Assembly (NCBI RefSeq): GCF_026240905.1
Contig: NZ_JAPEVI010000003.1
Coordinates: 4,743,930 to 4,807,929 of the forward strand
Length of the DNA: 64,000 nucleotides
Origin: Roseibium salinum
GTDB lineage: Bacteria; Pseudomonadota; Alphaproteobacteria; Rhizobiales; Stappiaceae
Direction of reading: 5' to 3'
Every line of letters starts with the position of its first letter. Within the stretch, counting starts at the first letter, position 1. Below are positions 16,999-28,494 of the stretch, one piece after another. The translations under genes and the position numbers were made by a program. A model generated the notes under the pieces. It was not told where the DNA came from, ran no database searches, and worked only from the letters and a program-made list of their open reading frames with translations.

Positions 16999-18852
16999 GT
17001 GTCCCCTCTTTTCCGTTTGTTCGAAACCTGGATAGATCCGTTCAGGGAGCCTCCCGGCCGGGACATGCCGCGCGGCGGCTTCGCCTTTCTGCTCTACTTC
17101 GTCAGCCAGGTTCGCTGGCCGTTTGCCGCCATGCTCGTGCTGGGCGGGGCCGCGGCCTTCATCGAAGTGGCGGTCTTCAATTTTCTCGGCAAGCTGGTCG
17201 ATCTTCTGGACAGCGGTAACCGGGAGACCTTCTTCGCCGATCATGCATGGACGCTCCTGGGGATGGCGTTTATCGTCCTCGTGCTCAGGGCGCTCACGCT
17301 CGTCCTGATTTCGCTGGTCGAGGAGCAGACGATCGTTCCGGGGTTCTTCAACCTCGTGCGCTGGCAGAGTCACCAGCGGGTGATGAAGCAGAGCCTTGGC
17401 TATTTCCAGGACGACCTTGCCGGCCGTCTGACACAAAAGGTCATGCAGGCCGGCCTCTCCGCAGGCGACTTCATGTCCAACCTGCTGCAGGTTGCCTGGT
17501 TCATTATCGTCTACGCGCTCACGACCCTGGTTCTCGTGGCCGATCTGGACCTTAGGCTCGGGGCGATCGTGGCTCTGTGGCTGAGCTGTTTCGCGGTGGT
17601 GGCCTGGAACATCGTTCCGCGCGTGCGCAGCGCCTCCAAGGCGGTCGCCAATTCCTATTCGGGGGTGACGGGCCGTCTGGTCGATACCTATACCAACATC
17701 CAGTCGGTCAAGCTGTTCGGGTCGGCGCTGGAGGAGAGCCGCGGCGCCGGGGCGGCGTTCGACAACTTCATCGGGAAACTGAAGACATTCACCCGACTGC
17801 TGTCGACCATCCGCATCATCATGAGCCTGATCAACGGCGTGATGATCGTTGCCATTGCGGCCATGGCCCTGAAGATCTGGCAGGATGGCGGCATCAGCAC
17901 AGGCCATGTCGCCTTCGCACTCAGCCTGATCCTGCGGCTGAATATTCTCCTCAACCGGCTCTTCAATCAGCTGAACGGCCTGTTTCGCCATTTCGGTTCG
18001 CTGCAGGACAGCATGGAGACGATCGTCAAGCCCATCGTTCTGACGGACATGCCAGGTGCCCGGGATCTGGTCGTCGCAGAAGGCGCCGTCAAGTTCGAGA
18101 ACATCCGCTTCCACTACGGCAAGACGGGCGGTGTGATCGATCATCTGAACCTGTCGATCAAGCCGGGGGAACGCGTCGGGCTCGTCGGGCCCTCGGGAGC
18201 CGGAAAAACCACTCTGGCGAGCCTGCTCCTGCGGTTCTTCGACGTCGAGGCCGGGCGTATCCTCATCGACGGACAGGATGTGAGGGACGTCACGCAGGCG
18301 TCCCTGCGCCGTTCCATCGGCATGGTGACGCAGGATCCGTCCCTGCTGCACCGGTCGATCCGGGAAAACATTCGCTATGGACGGACATCGGCGAGCGAAG
18401 AAGAGCTGTTGGAGGCCGCGCGCAAGGCACACGCCCTCGACTTCATCGAGCAGCTTGAAGACAAGCGGGGCCGGAACGGGTTCGATGCCTTTGTCGGGGA
18501 ACGCGGGGTCAAGCTGTCAGGCGGGCAGCGCCAGCGTATCGCCATCGCGCGCGTGCTCTTGAAGGACGCGCCGATCCTGGTGCTGGACGAGGCAACGTCT
18601 GCGCTGGATTCGGAGGTCGAAGCCGCGATCCAGGAGAACCTGCAGGGGCTGATGACCGGGAAGACGGTGATCGCCATCGCCCACCGCCTGTCGACAATCG
18701 CCGCCATGGACCGTCTGATCGTCATGGACAAGGGCCGGATCGTGCAGCAGGGAAGCCACGAAGAGCTGCTGTTGCAGGAGGACGGCCTCTATGCGCAGCT
18801 CTGGCAACGTCAGTCCGGCGGTTTCCTGAAGCCGGAGACGGCCGTGGCCTGA
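16999..18852 (+). CDS. ABC exporter, fused membrane and ATPase domains (copy 1)
   Basis: 617 residues. It has six membrane segments in about residues 25-310 (ABC transmembrane type 1 domain). The nucleotide-binding domain holds Walker A GPSGAGKTT, signature LSGGQRQRIAIARVLL, Walker B ILVLDEATSALDSE and switch His AHRLST. It works as a homodimer or heterodimer to export an unknown substrate. The GTG start at 16999 has GGAG 6 nt before it, and the resulting N-terminus (SPLFRLFETWIDPF) aligns with that of the paralogue at 23549; the ATG at 16987 has no ribosome site. Confidence 0.92.
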   Translation: MSPLFRLFETWIDPFREPPGRDMPRGGFAFLLYFVSQVRWPFAAMLVLGGAAAFIEVAVFNFLGKLVDLLDSGNRETFFADHAWTLLGMAFIVLVLRALTLVLISLVEEQTIVPGFFNLVRWQSHQRVMKQSLGYFQDDLAGRLTQKVMQAGLSAGDFMSNLLQVAWFIIVYALTTLVLVADLDLRLGAIVALWLSCFAVVAWNIVPRVRSASKAVANSYSGVTGRLVDTYTNIQSVKLFGSALEESRGAGAAFDNFIGKLKTFTRLLSTIRIIMSLINGVMIVAIAAMALKIWQDGGISTGHVAFALSLILRLNILLNRLFNQLNGLFRHFGSLQDSMETIVKPIVLTDMPGARDLVVAEGAVKFENIRFHYGKTGGVIDHLNLSIKPGERVGLVGPSGAGKTTLASLLLRFFDVEAGRILIDGQDVRDVTQASLRRSIGMVTQDPSLLHRSIRENIRYGRTSASEEELLEAARKAHALDFIEQLEDKRGRNGFDAFVGERGVKLSGGQRQRIAIARVLLKDAPILVLDEATSALDSEVEAAIQENLQGLMTGKTVIAIAHRLSTIAAMDRLIVMDKGRIVQQGSHEELLLQEDGLYAQLWQRQSGGFLKPETAVA

Positions 18853-19044
18853 TCGCGCGGCAGCTTCTGCCGGTGGTTCTCTTCAGCGTCCGGCATTTAT
18901 GTGGCCATACCCTAAGTATTTTCCCGAGCATGGCGGATTACCGAATCTTTACGCCCGGCAGGCTAAAGATCCGTTTGCTTGGCGGATGATCCGGGAAACC
19001 CCACCCGCAGTTGCCGGGCTTGAAATGACTGCCGGAGTTTTCTC

Positions 19045-20364
19045 GTGACATTATCAATCAAGGGCCGCTTTGTGGCCATGGTCCTGACCGCCGCCGCCAT
19101 CATGATGGCCGGTACGGCTTTCGCCTTCTACACCTTTCGACAGGCTTTCATGCGGGAAATAGGCACGGCGGACGGTGCGAAGCAGTTTCTGTCGGGAAAT
19201 GTCGCGGCCAATATCGACGGTCTCATCATGGACCAGATGATCACGATCGGCCTGGTGGTATCACCGGTCGGTCTGGCTTTTCTGGGCCTTGCGATCATTC
19301 TGGCGTTGGGCATCGCACGGCCGCTCAACCGCCTGCAGGCCGGCCTCGATAAACTCTCGGACGGGAATTTCGATATTGAGATCGAGGGGGCCGGGCGCAG
19401 TGATGAAATCGGCGCGATTGCGCGCTCCGTGATCGCGTTCAGGGGCAATCTTGCCGAACGGGCCAGGGAACAGGCGCGCCAGGAACTGGCGCATCAGGAG
19501 GCCTTGAGCGAAGAGCGCAAATCGCTGATGCAGGATGTCGCGGACGATTTTGAAAAATCGGTCCTCGGCGTGGTGGCGGCTCTTACCAAGGCAGCCGGCA
19601 GTGTCGAAAGCAATTCCATGGAGCTCAGCAGCGCGGTGAATTCCTCGCTCCAGGCCGTGCAGGAAGTCCATATCGCCACGTCGGAAGCTGCCAGTTCGGT
19701 GGAGATCGTCACCAATTCGGCAGACCGCCTGTCCGGATCGCTGAGGCGCGTGCGCGAAGATGTGGACCAGGCCACCGACATCGCCAGCACCGCCGTTCAG
19801 GAGGCGCGCAAGACGGATGAAATCGTCGGACGTCTGTCGGAAACCGGTCGGGCAATCGGCGAGATCGTCGAACTCATCAGCCGGATCGCCAGCCAGACCA
19901 ACCTGCTTGCCCTGAACGCGACCATCGAAGCGGCCAGGGCGGGGGAGGCAGGACGCGGCTTTGCTGTGGTTGCCAACGAGGTCAAGGTCCTGGCGGAACA
20001 GACCACGAAGGCGACGGACGACATTTCCGCCCAGGTCGCCGCCGTCCAGGAGGTCGCCGAGCTTTCGGAAACCGCGATTCGCTCGATCACGGAAACCATT
20101 GGCCGCATCAGCGAGATATCCGGGAAAATCCGCGAGGCCGTGGAAGAGCAATCAGCGGCCACGCAGGAAATCAGCAGCAATGCGCTGACCGCACGGGCAA
20201 GTTCGGATCAGGTCACCAGCAATGTCGGCACCTTGAGCGGTGTCATGGAGACCAGCCGCTCGGCGACAGGCGAGATGCACCGGGCTTCATCGGAGCTCGG
20301 CCAGCTTTCCAGCAGCCTTGAGGCGCAGGTGAGCCAGTTTCTGCAAAGCGTTCGGGCGGCCTGA
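19045..20364 (+). CDS. Methyl-accepting chemotaxis protein with minimal periplasmic part
   Basis: 439 residues. TM1 lies at about 9-30 and TM2 at about 62-88, with only some 30 residues between them, so there is no folded periplasmic sensor. A HAMP linker follows ([22 protein letters not shown]). The signalling domain has the conserved hairpin tip [39 protein letters not shown]. No CheR-binding C-terminal pentapeptide is seen. It would signal to CheA/CheW; the stimulus may be sensed in the membrane or by a partner. It sits alone between an exporter and a GGDEF-EAL gene. Confidence 0.93.
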   Translation: MTLSIKGRFVAMVLTAAAIMMAGTAFAFYTFRQAFMREIGTADGAKQFLSGNVAANIDGLIMDQMITIGLVVSPVGLAFLGLAIILALGIARPLNRLQAGLDKLSDGNFDIEIEGAGRSDEIGAIARSVIAFRGNLAERAREQARQELAHQEALSEERKSLMQDVADDFEKSVLGVVAALTKAAGSVESNSMELSSAVNSSLQAVQEVHIATSEAASSVEIVTNSADRLSGSLRRVREDVDQATDIASTAVQEARKTDEIVGRLSETGRAIGEIVELISRIASQTNLLALNATIEAARAGEAGRGFAVVANEVKVLAEQTTKATDDISAQVAAVQEVAELSETAIRSITETIGRISEISGKIREAVEEQSAATQEISSNALTARASSDQVTSNVGTLSGVMETSRSATGEMHRASSELGQLSSSLEAQVSQFLQSVRAA

Positions 20365-20826
20365 AGAACCCCATAGTGGCGGAAAAGTCCGCCGCCCAAT
20401 GCCGTTGCATCAGCCAAGGGCTTTGACGCTGCCGCTCGCCGCCCGTCCGGCGTCCTTCGGATCGCTCTGGAGCGACCAGTGCATCCAATTTTATGGGACA
20501 GAGCGCGGTTACGATCCCCTTAAACTGACGCACCGCCGTCAATACGGCCAGAGCGGCGAGACAAAGCCGGCAAGTCGACCCGCTACATCGGCCGAGAGTT
20601 CTGGCGCTGCGGCGCGCAGCGGGTGAACGAAATCCAGGGTGAGACGTGATCGAAACGATCGCAGCTGGCTCTGTGATGGGGCGGGTTAACCAACCGAAGA
20701 TCTATCCGTTGAAGTACTTATTGATATAAATACCAATATTCCTCAGTCGAATTTACTTGTTTAGGAATTGTTTCAGGATTGAGTTTATAAGTAACCATAT
20801 GTTTTTTCCTGCCAAAAAGATGGAAT
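20365..20826. other. Intergenic region, 460 bp
   Basis: The left part is GC-rich and the last 130 bp (20690-20820) are strikingly A/T-rich, fitting a promoter region for the GGDEF-EAL gene. A small hairpin, CGCTC-TG-GAGCG, lies in the left part. No tRNA or credible ORF seen. Confidence 0.4.
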
Positions 20827-22683
20827 ATGACAGAATTCCTGGCTGAGGGGCCTGTGCAGCAGTTGATATTCTTTCTGGGAACCGCGCTCACGTTCCTTTC
20901 TGTCGGCTATCTGCGGGGCAGGGCGGCAGGCGGACAGTCCGGCCGCAACGACACTTCCGAATTCGGAAATGACGCAGCCATCCTGAAGCTGGTCGTGGAA
21001 CATGCCCACGAAGGCCTGGTCATGCAGGACATCTATGGGCGCATAGAATGGACCAATCCCGCCTACTCCCGCATTACCGGCTACAGCGCGGAAGAGGTCC
21101 GCGGGCGGCGCCCGCAGGAATTCGTCCTGGTCTCGGAAAACCAGCTGTCTGCCGAAGAAATCGAGAATTTCAAATACGACCTGACGAAATTCCGTTCCGG
21201 CGTCGAGGAACTGATTCTGAACAGACGCAAGAATGGAGAGCTCTTCTGGAACCAGCTCACCTTTGCCGTGGTCGAGGGCAAAACCGAAGAAGAGACGAAG
21301 ATCATCCTCATCTGCCGGGACGTCACCAGCCAGGTCGAACACATGAAAGAGCTGGAGGCGGTGCGGAGCCGGTTGAAGCATCAGGCCGAACACGATGACC
21401 TTACCGGCGTCGCCAACCGGGCGAAACTTACCTCATTCCTTCAGGAGCGTGTTTCGGCCGCAGCCGGGCCGGAGAGCCTGATTGGCATCGTTCATGTCGA
21501 TCTTGATCATTTCAAGGATATCAATGACAGCCACGGCCACTGCGCCGGCGATACGGTCCTGCGGCACACCGCCGACGTGCTGAAATCGGTCATGGGCGAC
21601 AAGGGCCTGGTGGCGCGCATCGGCGGCGATGAATTCGTCGCGGTGGTATCCGATCCTCTCGGCCCGGAGGAAATGGAAACCATCGGCAAGAAGATCCTCG
21701 ATGGCCTGGCCAAACCGGTCAAGGTGGACCATCAGAACCTGAAGGTGGCCGGGAGTGTTGGGCTGGTGCTGGCGGATGGCACGAAAGCGAGTTCTTCGGA
21801 ACTGATCCACCGGGCCGACCTGGCGCTCTACGCCGCCAAGAAATCGGGACGCAGTCAGTTTGCCTGGTACACGGACGCGCTCGGAGCCGCGCATCGACAC
21901 AAGCGAATGACCATGGCCCAATTGGACCAGGACCTTGAAAACGAAGCCCTGACCTTGCTGTTTGAACCGCAATACAGCCTCGAGCGGCAGCAGATCGCCG
22001 GCTACGAAGCTCTGCCACGGTGGCTTCACCCGTCAGAAGGTCTGGTGGATCCGGTCAGGCTGCTGTCCCTGCAGGAAGACGGAAAGAGTATTGCCCAGAT
22101 CGAGCGGTTTGCGGTGCGCACCGGCATTGCGGAAGTCAAGCGCCTGCGGGAAGCCGCCGATGCCAACGTCTTCCTGTCGGTCAACCTGACGGAGGCAAGC
22201 CTCAGGGATCCCGGCTTCCCGGCGCTGATTTCCCAACTCTGCGAGGAAAACGATCTGCCGGCCGCAGATATCGTCATCGAACTCGATGAAAGGATCATCC
22301 GGTTCGACGATGCCGACGGCGTGGCGTGGGATCTCGGCAGGTTCTCGGACATCGGCTGCCGGATTGCGCTGGACATGTTCGGAAGCGGGCACGGCGGAGC
22401 GGGGCAACTCCTCCATCTGAAGGCCGACGGTGTCAAAATCAGTCCGGTGCTGATCGATGGTGTGAACCACAGCGCGAAACAGCAACAGCTTGTTCAGTCG
22501 ATCGTCGGCCTTGCCGGCAGCCTCGGGCTGCAGGTCTCGGCGGTCGGAGTGGATACGCCCGAACAGGCGGCGCTGTTGAAGGCGTTGGGCTGCAGCCTGG
22601 TGCAGGGCCGGGTGATCGGGCAACCGCTCTCGCCCAGGGAGGCGGAGATTCACATGCGGGAATTCGTGCTGCAGACCCACTGA
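20827..22683 (+). CDS. PAS-GGDEF-EAL protein: intact cyclase motif, degenerate EAL
   Basis: 618 residues: one N-terminal membrane helix (about 8-30), a PAS domain (about 50-165), GGDEF (about 175-335) and EAL (about 345-610). The cyclase motif RIGGDEFVAVV is intact. In the EAL domain the E-A-L and V-N motifs remain, but four usual catalytic or metal sites are changed: ELTES reads ELDER, DDFGTG reads DMFGSG, L-K-I-D reads VKIS, and A-E-G-V-E reads AVGVD. The expected activity is therefore c-di-GMP synthesis, with EAL as a binding or regulatory domain (inference). Confidence 0.9.
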   Translation: MTEFLAEGPVQQLIFFLGTALTFLSVGYLRGRAAGGQSGRNDTSEFGNDAAILKLVVEHAHEGLVMQDIYGRIEWTNPAYSRITGYSAEEVRGRRPQEFVLVSENQLSAEEIENFKYDLTKFRSGVEELILNRRKNGELFWNQLTFAVVEGKTEEETKIILICRDVTSQVEHMKELEAVRSRLKHQAEHDDLTGVANRAKLTSFLQERVSAAAGPESLIGIVHVDLDHFKDINDSHGHCAGDTVLRHTADVLKSVMGDKGLVARIGGDEFVAVVSDPLGPEEMETIGKKILDGLAKPVKVDHQNLKVAGSVGLVLADGTKASSSELIHRADLALYAAKKSGRSQFAWYTDALGAAHRHKRMTMAQLDQDLENEALTLLFEPQYSLERQQIAGYEALPRWLHPSEGLVDPVRLLSLQEDGKSIAQIERFAVRTGIAEVKRLREAADANVFLSVNLTEASLRDPGFPALISQLCEENDLPAADIVIELDERIIRFDDADGVAWDLGRFSDIGCRIALDMFGSGHGGAGQLLHLKADGVKISPVLIDGVNHSAKQQQLVQSIVGLAGSLGLQVSAVGVDTPEQAALLKALGCSLVQGRVIGQPLSPREAEIHMREFVLQTH

Positions 22684-22710
22684 ATAGGGTCGCGAACCGG
22701 CAGGTGTGAA

Positions 22711-22749
22711 GGGCAGGTGACGGCCAGTAAGGGCAGGTAACGGCCAGTA
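22711..22749 (+). repeat. Two-copy 20-bp tandem repeat
   Basis: GGGCAGGTGACGGCCAGTA (22711-22729) is repeated at 22731-22749 with one change (GTGAC to GTAAC), period 20 bp. It follows the stop codon of the GGDEF-EAL gene by 28 bp. Could be a protein-binding site pair or a neutral duplication. Confidence 0.6.
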
Positions 22750-22840
22750 TCTGTGTCCGATCGGCAACAGTTCGACCCTTCGTGCTGCAAATTGACGCAT
22801 TTTGGCTTTTCAATATTCGCCAAAGAGGCTACCAAGGCAT

Positions 22841-22916
22841 CCGGTCAACCTCCGGTGGTTGGCTTTTCCTGTCCCTAGCGGCCGTCCCGGCCCGCGCAAC
22901 TCCAAGGAGGGCTTTG
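22841..22916 (+). promoter_or_regulatory. Structured leader with anti-Shine-Dalgarno hairpin
   Basis: GTCAACC (22844-22850) pairs with GGTTGGC (22857-22863). The CCTCC at 22849-22853, partly in the loop, is complementary to GGAGG of the strong AAGGAGG at 22904-22910. A second stem, GCGGCCG with CGGCCCGC (one bulge), lies between them. Switching between local hairpin and long-range pairing could control translation of the short ORF that follows. Structure is seen; regulation is inferred. Confidence 0.45.
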
Positions 22917-22991
22917 ATGACAGATTTCTGCATGATGCATCCATTTGCCGCCCTCGCAGGTTGCGCAAGGATCACTGTCCGCCTCCGCTAG
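22917..22991 (+). CDS. Candidate 24-aa leader peptide
   Basis: A short frame MTDFCMMHPFAALAGCARITVRLR starts 6 nt after a perfect AAGGAGG, the strongest ribosome site near any short ORF in the window. It ends 126 bp before the small membrane protein gene at 23118. A hairpin, GCATGCG/CGCATGT, lies between the two. No family is recognised. It may be a regulatory leader peptide for the downstream membrane protein and exporter pair; the strong ribosome site and the upstream stems are the support. Confidence 0.4.
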   Translation: MTDFCMMHPFAALAGCARITVRLR

Positions 22992-23117
22992 AGGCACAGT
23001 CACTCTTCCAGTTCAATGACTTTGCGGTGACCGGCTTAAGCCGTTGCCTTTCTGCTGCATGCGTCCCCCGCATGTCTGCCGGCACCAGATTCATAATTCC
23101 TGTTCGGAGTCGATCCG

Positions 23118-23546
23118 ATGTCTGTTCAATATTCGCCGGAGCTGGCTGCGCTGGCAGACCGTCCGGATTTCGAGGTGTCTTTGCCAAAAGAGCCCGACCC
23201 GGGCTTCACCGGCCGCATCCGGCGCTTTGCGGCGGCCGTGGGCCTTTTTCTGGCGATCACGTCCGCGACTGCCGTCGTCTTTTTCCTGCCGGTTCTCGTT
23301 GTCAACCTGAGCCGGATTGAAGCTCTGGAAATCGCCGGCCGGTACGTGTCCGCAGGAGCGTTCGTGGATGAACTGCGCGCGCTGTTCTGGGGCACGTTCA
23401 TTCTGGCCCTGGCCTTTACCAGCTTTATTGCCAGCCTTCTGCTGTTCGCATCTGGCCGTACAATTCGCCCGCGTTATCCATCGCCCGACCGTCAGGATGC
23501 CCTGGTTCATCTGGCCGTCCTGCGATTGAGCGGGCCTGAGAGGTGA
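23118..23546 (+). CDS. Small two-helix membrane protein
   Basis: 142 residues with two clear membrane segments (about 36-62, AAAVGLFLAITSATAVVFFLPVLVV, and 90-113, LFWGTFILALAFTSFIASLLLFA). The N-terminus is hydrophilic and Pro/Glu-rich. No family recognised. The stop codon is 2 bp before the ATG of the exporter at 23549, so the two are almost certainly co-translated and the protein may be an accessory subunit of that exporter (inference). Confidence 0.75.
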   Translation: MSVQYSPELAALADRPDFEVSLPKEPDPGFTGRIRRFAAAVGLFLAITSATAVVFFLPVLVVNLSRIEALEIAGRYVSAGAFVDELRALFWGTFILALAFTSFIASLLLFASGRTIRPRYPSPDRQDALVHLAVLRLSGPER

Positions 23547-23548
23547 TC

Positions 23549-25387
<1,839 letters not shown>

Positions 25388-25703
25388 TTCATGCATGGCG
25401 GAAGCGGAACCGGGATCCGATACGGATTCCGGTCTTGCGTCCTTTGCCCGAAAAAGGGCAGAAAAGCGGCACAAGGGTCCATTTGCCTGCGACATATATG
25501 TTTTGATGGGCTCGTTGAACTGGACAAGCCATTCGAAGGGTGCAAAAAGACAAGCCGCTTGACCGGTACGGCCTTACCGCAGTACCCGGTCCCCGAAAAA
25601 GCCCGGCATGGTTCCGACCTTCTTCTTCCTCGGGTCAGGAAGGGTCCTCGGACGTGATACGGGCTTTCGGTACAGGTTGAACAGGTTTCGAGAGGACGCG
25701 ACC
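25388..25703. other. Upstream region of petABC, 316 bp
   Basis: Must hold the promoter of the cytochrome bc1 operon. A short hairpin, TGCCC-GAAAAA-GGGCA, lies near 25445-25460 and may end the exporter transcript, though without a T-run. A CATATATG block lies near 25492, but no well-spaced -35 box was found. Confidence 0.35.
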
Positions 25704-26264
25704 TTGGCACATACGGATCAGGCGGAACCGAACCGCCGCGATTTCCTCTATATTGCGACCGGCGCCATGGGCGTCGTTGGCGTGGGCGCGCTGGCATGGC
25801 CGTTCATCGACCAGATGAACCCGGATGCCTCCGCATTGGCTCTGGCTTCCATCGAGGTGGATGTGTCTGCCGTGGAAGAGGGGCAGTCAATTACAGTCAA
25901 ATGGCGCGGAAAGCCGGTCTTCATCCGCAACCGGACCGAAACGGAAGTGGAGGAAGCCAAGTCCGTTCCGGTTTCCCAACTGCCGGATCCGCTGGCCCGC
26001 AACGCCAACCTGCCGCCTGATGCCGAGGCCGATGACGTCAACCGCGGCGTTGAAGGCAAGGAGAACTGGCTCGTTCAGGTCGGTATCTGTACCCACCTTG
26101 GCTGCGTGCCGCTCGGCGATGCCGGTGACTTCGGCGGCTGGTTCTGCCCGTGCCACGGCTCTCACTATGACACTGCCGGCCGTATCCGAAAGGGCCCGGC
26201 TCCCGAGAATTTGCTGATTCCGCCGCTCGAGTTTGTCAGCGACTCGACGATCAAGATCGGCTAA
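25704..26264 (+). CDS. petA: Ubiquinol-cytochrome c reductase iron-sulfur (Rieske) subunit
   Basis: 186 residues from a TTG at 25704, with GAGAGGA 7 nt before it; this gives the family's usual length. An N-terminal twin-arginine-like sequence ([24 protein letters not shown]) doubles as the membrane anchor. The 2Fe-2S ligands are present: CTHLGC and CPCHGS near the C-terminus. It is a subunit of cytochrome bc1, passing electrons from quinol to cytochrome c1. First gene of petABC; petB follows after 25 bp. Confidence 0.95.
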   Translation: MAHTDQAEPNRRDFLYIATGAMGVVGVGALAWPFIDQMNPDASALALASIEVDVSAVEEGQSITVKWRGKPVFIRNRTETEVEEAKSVPVSQLPDPLARNANLPPDAEADDVNRGVEGKENWLVQVGICTHLGCVPLGDAGDFGGWFCPCHGSHYDTAGRIRKGPAPENLLIPPLEFVSDSTIKIG

Positions 26265-26289
26265 CGGCAAGATTTTTTAGGAGACAGCC

Positions 26290-27555
26290 ATGGCTGGACA
26301 TAATGTCTATGTACCGCAGAGCGCCCCGGCGAAGTGGCTTGAGAGCCGCCTTCCGGTCATCTCGCTCGTACGCGGCTCTTTCGTTGATTTTCCGACCCCG
26401 AAGAACCTGAACTACTGGTGGACCTTCGGCGGGATCCTGTTCATGGTGCTGATCGCACAGATCCTGACGGGCGTCGTGCTGGTCATGCACTATACGCCGA
26501 GCACCGGAGCAGCCTTCGACAGCGTCGAACACATCATGCGCGACGTGAACTTCGGCTGGATGCTGCGCTATCTGCACTCGAACGGCGCCTCGATGTTCTT
26601 CATCGCCGTTTACATTCACATTTTCCGCGGTCTCTACTACGGGTCCTACAAGGCCCCGCGCGAGATTTCCTGGATCCTCGGCGTGATCATCTTCCTCATC
26701 ATGATGGGCACCGCCTTCATGGGCTACGTCCTGCCGTGGGGCCAGATGTCCTTCTGGGGCGCGACCGTCATCACCAACCTGTTCTCGGCGATCCCGCTGG
26801 TCGGTGAAGCCATCAAGACCTGGCTGTGGGGCGGCTTCGCGGTCGATAACCCGACGCTGAACAGGTTCTTCTCGCTGCACTACCTACTGCCGTTCATGAT
26901 CTTCGGCGTGGTACTCCTGCATGTGTGGGCCTTCCACACGACGGGCAACAACAACCCGACCGGTGTGCAGCCGAAGACCAAGCAGGACACGATCCCCTTC
27001 CATCCGTATTATACGATGAAGGATCTGTTCGCGATGGTCGTGTTCCTGATCCTGTTCGCCTGGTTCGCCTTCTATGTGCCGAACTATATGGGCCACCCGG
27101 ACAACTACATCGAAGCCAACCCGCTGGTGACCCCGGCGCATATCGTTCCGGAATGGTACTTCCTGCCGTTCTACGCGATCCTGCGTGCGGTTCCCGACAA
27201 GCTGGGCGGCGTCGTGGCCATGTTCGGCGCGATTGCGATCCTGTTCGTGCTGCCCTGGCTGGACACCTCAAAGGTCCGTTCGGGCACCTACCGGCCGCTG
27301 TTCAAGCAGTTCTTCTGGATCTTCGCGCTGGACTGCATCGCGCTCGGCTATCTCGGCGCCATGCCTGCCGAGGGAACCTACGTCATCCTCGCCCGGATCT
27401 TCACCATCTACTACTTCGCCCACTTCCTGGTCATCCTGCCGCTGCTCGGTTTCCTGGAAAAACCGCGACCGCTACCGGCCTCGATTTCCGAAGCGGTCTT
27501 GAAGGGCGGATCTGGAAAACCGGCTGCTGCCACTGCGGCACCGGACACGAAGTAA
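26290..27555 (+). CDS. petB: Cytochrome b subunit of the bc1 complex
   Basis: 421 residues with eight or so membrane helices. Haem-binding His pairs lie in helices B and D ([25 protein letters not shown] and [20 protein letters not shown]). The quinol-oxidation PEWY motif is present ([15 protein letters not shown]). It carries the quinone sites of the proton-pumping bc1 complex. A short Ala/Pro-rich tail ends the protein. The middle gene of petABC, 30 bp before petC. Confidence 0.97.
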   Translation: MAGHNVYVPQSAPAKWLESRLPVISLVRGSFVDFPTPKNLNYWWTFGGILFMVLIAQILTGVVLVMHYTPSTGAAFDSVEHIMRDVNFGWMLRYLHSNGASMFFIAVYIHIFRGLYYGSYKAPREISWILGVIIFLIMMGTAFMGYVLPWGQMSFWGATVITNLFSAIPLVGEAIKTWLWGGFAVDNPTLNRFFSLHYLLPFMIFGVVLLHVWAFHTTGNNNPTGVQPKTKQDTIPFHPYYTMKDLFAMVVFLILFAWFAFYVPNYMGHPDNYIEANPLVTPAHIVPEWYFLPFYAILRAVPDKLGGVVAMFGAIAILFVLPWLDTSKVRSGTYRPLFKQFFWIFALDCIALGYLGAMPAEGTYVILARIFTIYYFAHFLVILPLLGFLEKPRPLPASISEAVLKGGSGKPAAATAAPDTK

Positions 27556-27584
27556 CGCGAACCGGATCAGGAGTAGTTGAAACA

Positions 27585-28424
27585 ATGAGCACCATGATCA
27601 AAATGGTTCGTTCCTTCGCAGCGGTGGCGGCGTTCGCCATCGCAACCCCGGCTCTCGCGGCAGGCGAAGGTCCGCATATCGATCGTCAGGAATGGTCGTT
27701 TGCCGGTCCGTTCGGCCAGTACGACCGGGGCCAGCTGCAGCGCGGCTTCAAGATCTACCGCGAAGTCTGTTCTTCCTGTCACGGCCTGCGCCTGGTCGCC
27801 TTCCGCAACCTTGCCGAAGAAGGCGGCCCGAGCTTCAGCGAAGACCAGGCAAAGCAGATCGCTTCGGAATACACCGTCATCGACGGTCCGAACGATGACG
27901 GTGAGATGTACGAGCGCCCGGCGATTCTCGCGGACAAGTTCCCGTCTCCGTTCCCGAACGAGCAGGCGGCCCGTGCCGCTAACGGCGGCGCTTATCCGCC
28001 GGATTTCTCGCTGCTGGCAAAGGCGCGGGCGGCGCATCGCGGTTTCCCGTGGTTCGTCTTCGACGCCTTCACCCAGTACCAGGAAAACGGCCCGGACTAC
28101 ATCTACTCGCTGCTGACCGGCTATGAGGAAGACCCGCAAGGCATCGAAGTGCCGCCCGGGCAGTACTACAACCACTCGTTCATCTCCGGCAACTTCCTTG
28201 CCATGGCCCCGCCGCTCTTCGACGAACTGGTCGAGTATACCGACGGGACGCCGATGACGGTCGACCAGTATGCCAGGGATGTTTCGGCGTTCATGATGTG
28301 GGCCGCCGAGCCGCATCTGGAAGAGCGGAAGAAGATCGGGTTCCGCGTAATGGTCTTCCTGATCGTCTTCGCTGGCCTGCTCTACTTCACCAAGCGGAAG
28401 ATCTGGCGCAACGTTGAGCATTGA
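27585..28424 (+). CDS. petC: Cytochrome c1
   Basis: 279 residues from the ATG at 27585. A signal peptide (about 1-25, ending PALAAG) is followed by the haem motif CSSCH near residue 63. The axial Met lies in the C-terminal part (NFLAMAPPLFDE). A single C-terminal anchor (VMVFLIVFAGLLYFTKRKIW) fixes it in the membrane. It takes electrons from the Rieske protein to soluble or membrane-bound cytochrome c. Last gene of petABC, followed directly by a strong terminator. Confidence 0.96.
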   Translation: MSTMIKMVRSFAAVAAFAIATPALAAGEGPHIDRQEWSFAGPFGQYDRGQLQRGFKIYREVCSSCHGLRLVAFRNLAEEGGPSFSEDQAKQIASEYTVIDGPNDDGEMYERPAILADKFPSPFPNEQAARAANGGAYPPDFSLLAKARAAHRGFPWFVFDAFTQYQENGPDYIYSLLTGYEEDPQGIEVPPGQYYNHSFISGNFLAMAPPLFDELVEYTDGTPMTVDQYARDVSAFMMWAAEPHLEERKKIGFRVMVFLIVFAGLLYFTKRKIWRNVEH

Positions 28425-28448
28425 TTGAACGTTGACACAATGCAATAT

Positions 28449-28479
28449 GAAAGCCGCCGGTTGTGCCCGGCGGCTTTTT
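28449..28479 (+). terminator. Rho-independent terminator of petABC
   Basis: AAAGCCGCCGG and CCGGCGGCTTT form an 11-bp perfect stem with a 6-nt loop, followed by a run of Ts. It starts 25 bp after the petC stop. Confidence 0.9.
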
Positions 28480-28494
28480 CGTGAGAGGTAAGCG

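Noticed and set aside
16909..18432. Long minus-strand frame opposite exporter 1
   Set aside because: The plus strand has complete ABC motifs; this frame has none.
25388..25703. Clear -35/-10 promoter for petABC
   Set aside because: Boxes such as CATATATG lack a correctly spaced partner, so no promoter is claimed.
26925..27584. Upstream extension of cytochrome c1
   Set aside because: It overlaps petB in another frame; the signal peptide begins at 27585.
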